Source: Nitrospira defluvii
GTDB lineage: Bacteria > Nitrospirota > Nitrospiria > Nitrospirales > Nitrospiraceae
Assembly: GCA_016199015.1 (NCBI GenBank)
Contig: JACQHN010000445.1
Span: 1-6,411 of the forward strand
Direction: 5' to 3'
Length of the DNA stretch: 6,411 nt
The translations under genes were made by a program, and so were the position numbers. Below the pieces are notes generated by a model that did no database searches, was not told where the DNA came from, and was given only the letters and a program-made list of their open reading frames with translations. How positions within the stretch are numbered: the stretch's first letter is position 1; each line of letters opens with the position of its first letter. This document shows positions 4,693-6,411 of the stretch, piece after piece.

Positions 4693-6138
4693 CTAGCGGG
4701 CGCTCCCTTGTTTGTCCTTTCGCGACAGCACTTGATAGAGACTTCCGGCTGAAGCAATCCGGACGGCGGCATCCGTATCCTGTAGCCCCGTTTTGAGGGG
4801 TACGACGAGTCCCGGGAGCCGTGATTTCCCTAATGCACGAGCGGCCATAAGGCGCGGGAGTGGTTGCTGATCTCTGATCAAGCTCTCAAGAATGGTCATG
4901 GCATTGGGGGTAGTCGCTGCCGCCAAGGCTTGTGCCGTCCCTCCGCGAATCGATGGATCAGGATGTCGGGCCAGATCCGCTGCATTCAAAATCACGCTGG
5001 CGTCACCCAAACGCAGCAGGGCTTCCACGGCGCTGATGCGCACATGCTCGTCTGGGTCTCGCAACAGAGGTTGGATCACACTGCGTGTTTCGGCAGCACC
5101 CAAGCGACCGAGGCTGGACGCAGCCACCGCACGAACGCGTGGATTTTCGTCACCCACGGAGTGGGTTAAGGGAGCGATCCCATCGGCACTGCCGAATTCT
5201 CCCAGCGCTCCTGCCGCGAAGGCGCGGACAGCCGGGTGGGGGTCGTACACGGCTTGACTGAGGGCTGAAATGCTTGAGGGGCGGCGCAGACGGCCCAGTA
5301 TACCTACAGCCGCCATTCGCACCTCGGGGTCGGGTAGGGTGGCGGCGTTGGTGATATCCGTCAGCACATCCGTGCGTCCGAGTTTGTACAATCCGGCTAA
5401 GGCAAAAATGGATTCCGGCCCTTCATCAACCCGCGCGATTTCGGTGAGCTGATCTGTGATGGCGGATACTTTCGCATCACCGAGCGCGTTGATTACCGCA
5501 ATACGGACGCCGGGTGCTTCATCGCGTAGCGCCCGCTTCAGCGCGGAGGATTGTCCCGCCAGGCCACTCCGTCCGATCGCTTCGCCGGCGCGGGCACGGA
5601 CCAGTGCGGATGAATCCAGCAGGCCGTCTTCAAGGATCGGCAACGTGTCGCTCTCACCCATTTCTGCTAGGGCGGTATAGGCGGCAATGCGGATATGCTC
5701 CTGGGAGTCGCGGACCCGAGTGATAATAAAACTTCGTGCCAGCTCTCGTAATACCCCCACCTCATCTGGACGATTTGGGGCGACGAGTGCGGGGTACAGT
5801 TTCCAGGCTGCTTCGGGCTTTCCAAGCTTCAAATCGCTCAGGATGGCATAACGAACCAATTCCCGGCCCGGTTCCTGGCCGGCTGGCAGGCTCTGCAGGA
5901 GCTGTAACACGCCGTCGTACTCTCCAGCCTGATATCGCGTCATCGCTTGTCGTTCGAGTGGGGTGAGGGCAGATTTTGGCGAAGCTGAAGCTCCCGTTGC
6001 CGGGAGGGGTAGGGCCCATGTGAGCAGAAAAAGACCGGCGGGGAGAGCCCATGCCGACAAGCGAGAGTGTCGCCAAGCCACGTGTCCCCGATGGATCACG
6101 CTACCATTTGTTCGGGGTACGTGCGGTGGCCGGCGCAT
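4693..6138 (-). CDS. Exported HEAT-repeat solenoid protein
   Basis: A 481-residue protein (from the ATG) with a signal peptide. An Arg/His-rich N-region precedes the hydrophobic stretch ALPAGLFLLTWALPLPATG (31-49), with an Ala-x-Ala-type site near GASA|SP (50-54). Residues ~57-120 look TPR-like (QAMTRYQAGEYDGVLQLL, then LKLGKPEAAWKLY). From ~125 to 475 run eleven HEAT-like repeats. The V-R-x-x-A-x-x-x-L-G helix begins near residues 149, 180, 211, 243, 273, 303, 334, 366, 397, 428 and 459, a strikingly constant 30-32 residue period. Such solenoids bind proteins or peptides, and here the site would be the periplasm. The ATG at 6138 has GAGG seven bases upstream but overlaps the glgP 3' end by 38 bases and gives a long N-region. 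GTG 6099 or GTG 6081 would give a more ordinary signal peptide but have poorer ribosome-binding sites. The gene lies downstream of glgP, with probable translational coupling, and 15 bases before the membrane coiled-coil gene. The exact function is unknown. Confidence 0.88.
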   Translation of the reverse strand: MRRPPHVPRTNGSVIHRGHVAWRHSRLSAWALPAGLFLLTWALPLPATGASASPKSALTPLERQAMTRYQAGEYDGVLQLLQSLPAGQEPGRELVRYAILSDLKLGKPEAAWKLYPALVAPNRPDEVGVLRELARSFIITRVRDSQEHIRIAAYTALAEMGESDTLPILEDGLLDSSALVRARAGEAIGRSGLAGQSSALKRALRDEAPGVRIAVINALGDAKVSAITDQLTEIARVDEGPESIFALAGLYKLGRTDVLTDITNAATLPDPEVRMAAVGILGRLRRPSSISALSQAVYDPHPAVRAFAAGALGEFGSADGIAPLTHSVGDENPRVRAVAASSLGRLGAAETRSVIQPLLRDPDEHVRISAVEALLRLGDASVILNAADLARHPDPSIRGGTAQALAAATTPNAMTILESLIRDQQPLPRLMAARALGKSRLPGLVVPLKTGLQDTDAAVRIASAGSLYQVLSRKDKQGSAR

Positions 6139-6411
6139 ACAGTTGCCTCATGTATTCCTTGACCATCCGCTTGGTGCAGAAGCGGGGAGCAATGGTCTTG
6201 ATGCTTTCTTTGACAATATGAAGCCAGCCGCGAGGAATACCATCGAGATCGCGTTGGTAAAATAATGGCACGACCTCTTGTTCTAACAAGCGGAACAATT
6301 GTTCGGCATCATGGGCGTCCTGCGCCTGGGTGTCTGACTCTTCGGGGAGCGGCTGAATCCCCCACCCATTGGCGCCGTTGTATCCTTCTTGCCACCAGCC
6401 ATCCAGGACGC
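6101..6411 (-). CDS. glgP: Alpha-glucan (glycogen/maltodextrin) phosphorylase, C-terminal part
   Basis: The last ~103 residues of a GT35 phosphorylase, which releases glucose 1-phosphate from alpha-1,4-glucan in the cytoplasm using pyridoxal phosphate. The 5' part lies beyond the right edge. Reading the minus strand from 6409, the segment opens with VLDGWWQEGYNGANGWGI, the motif that follows the PLP-binding region in the short (archaeal/thermophile-type) alpha-glucan phosphorylases. It continues with a helix (AEQLFRLLEQEVVPLFYQRD), GIPRGWLHIVKESIKTIAPRF and RMVKEYMRQLYAP, all typical of that subfamily's C-terminus, and ends KW-TAG. The PLP lysine itself is outside the window. The reading is open with no frameshift, so the gene appears intact here. 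It is the first visible gene of a minus-strand operon, and the next gene's start overlaps its end. Confidence 0.92.
   Translation of the reverse strand, partial: VLDGWWQEGYNGANGWGIQPLPEESDTQAQDAHDAEQLFRLLEQEVVPLFYQRDLDGIPRGWLHIVKESIKTIAPRFCTKRMVKEYMRQLYAPATARTPNKW

Noticed and set aside
4693..6138. DNA-level tandem repeats in the exported HEAT gene
   Set aside because: The repetition is at the protein level. The nucleotide sequence has diverged between units, so no DNA repeat array or CRISPR-like spacing is present.
4864..6265. Several + strand reading frames opposite the exported HEAT gene and glgP
   Set aside because: Antisense to strongly supported coding sequence, Arg/Ser/Pro-rich and without motifs.

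Overview
The window looks like a piece of a bacterial chromosome of moderate-to-high GC content from a Gram-negative, two-membrane organism. It has two lipoprotein-type genes, one of them an RlpA-family cell-wall protein, and several exported proteins. The gene style (repeat-rich HEAT proteins, a short-type alpha-glucan phosphorylase, many small exported hypotheticals) recalls Nitrospira/Nitrospirota. That placement is an impression from memory and no marker gene here proves it.

Left edge (1-668): the 3' part of a DDE-type (rve/integrase-core) insertion-sequence transposase on the + strand. It has a clear D-(35)-E spacing but appears frameshifted near base 40, so it is probably a dead IS remnant. 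A short gene-free stretch follows, with one stem-loop (809-834).

Envelope block (916-3006, + strand): a small exported beta-rich protein, a predicted lipoprotein with a YajG-like layout, a 348-base gene-free leader with possible RNA structure, and rlpA, encoding a lipoprotein with a complete double-psi beta-barrel domain but no SPOR domain. A hairpin plus T-run after rlpA may be its terminator. A good -35/-10 pair lies just before that hairpin.

Basic/acidic pair (3139-4234, + strand): a 67-residue, strongly basic protein, then a cytoplasmic HEAT-repeat protein with a strongly acidic N-terminal tail. They are probably co-transcribed.

Right part (4243-6411, - strand): an apparent operon read right to left. 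It starts with the C-terminal end of an alpha-glucan phosphorylase (glgP), continues with an exported HEAT-repeat protein carrying eleven very regular ~31-residue repeats, and ends with a small membrane-anchored coiled-coil protein. This operon meets the + strand HEAT gene tail to tail with only 8 bases between stop codons.

I see no CRISPR array, tRNA or rRNA. The least ordinary content is the charge-complementary basic-protein/acidic-tailed HEAT pair, and the exported HEAT-array plus membrane coiled-coil pair attached to glycogen phosphorylase. Neither is a recognised system; both are hypotheses.
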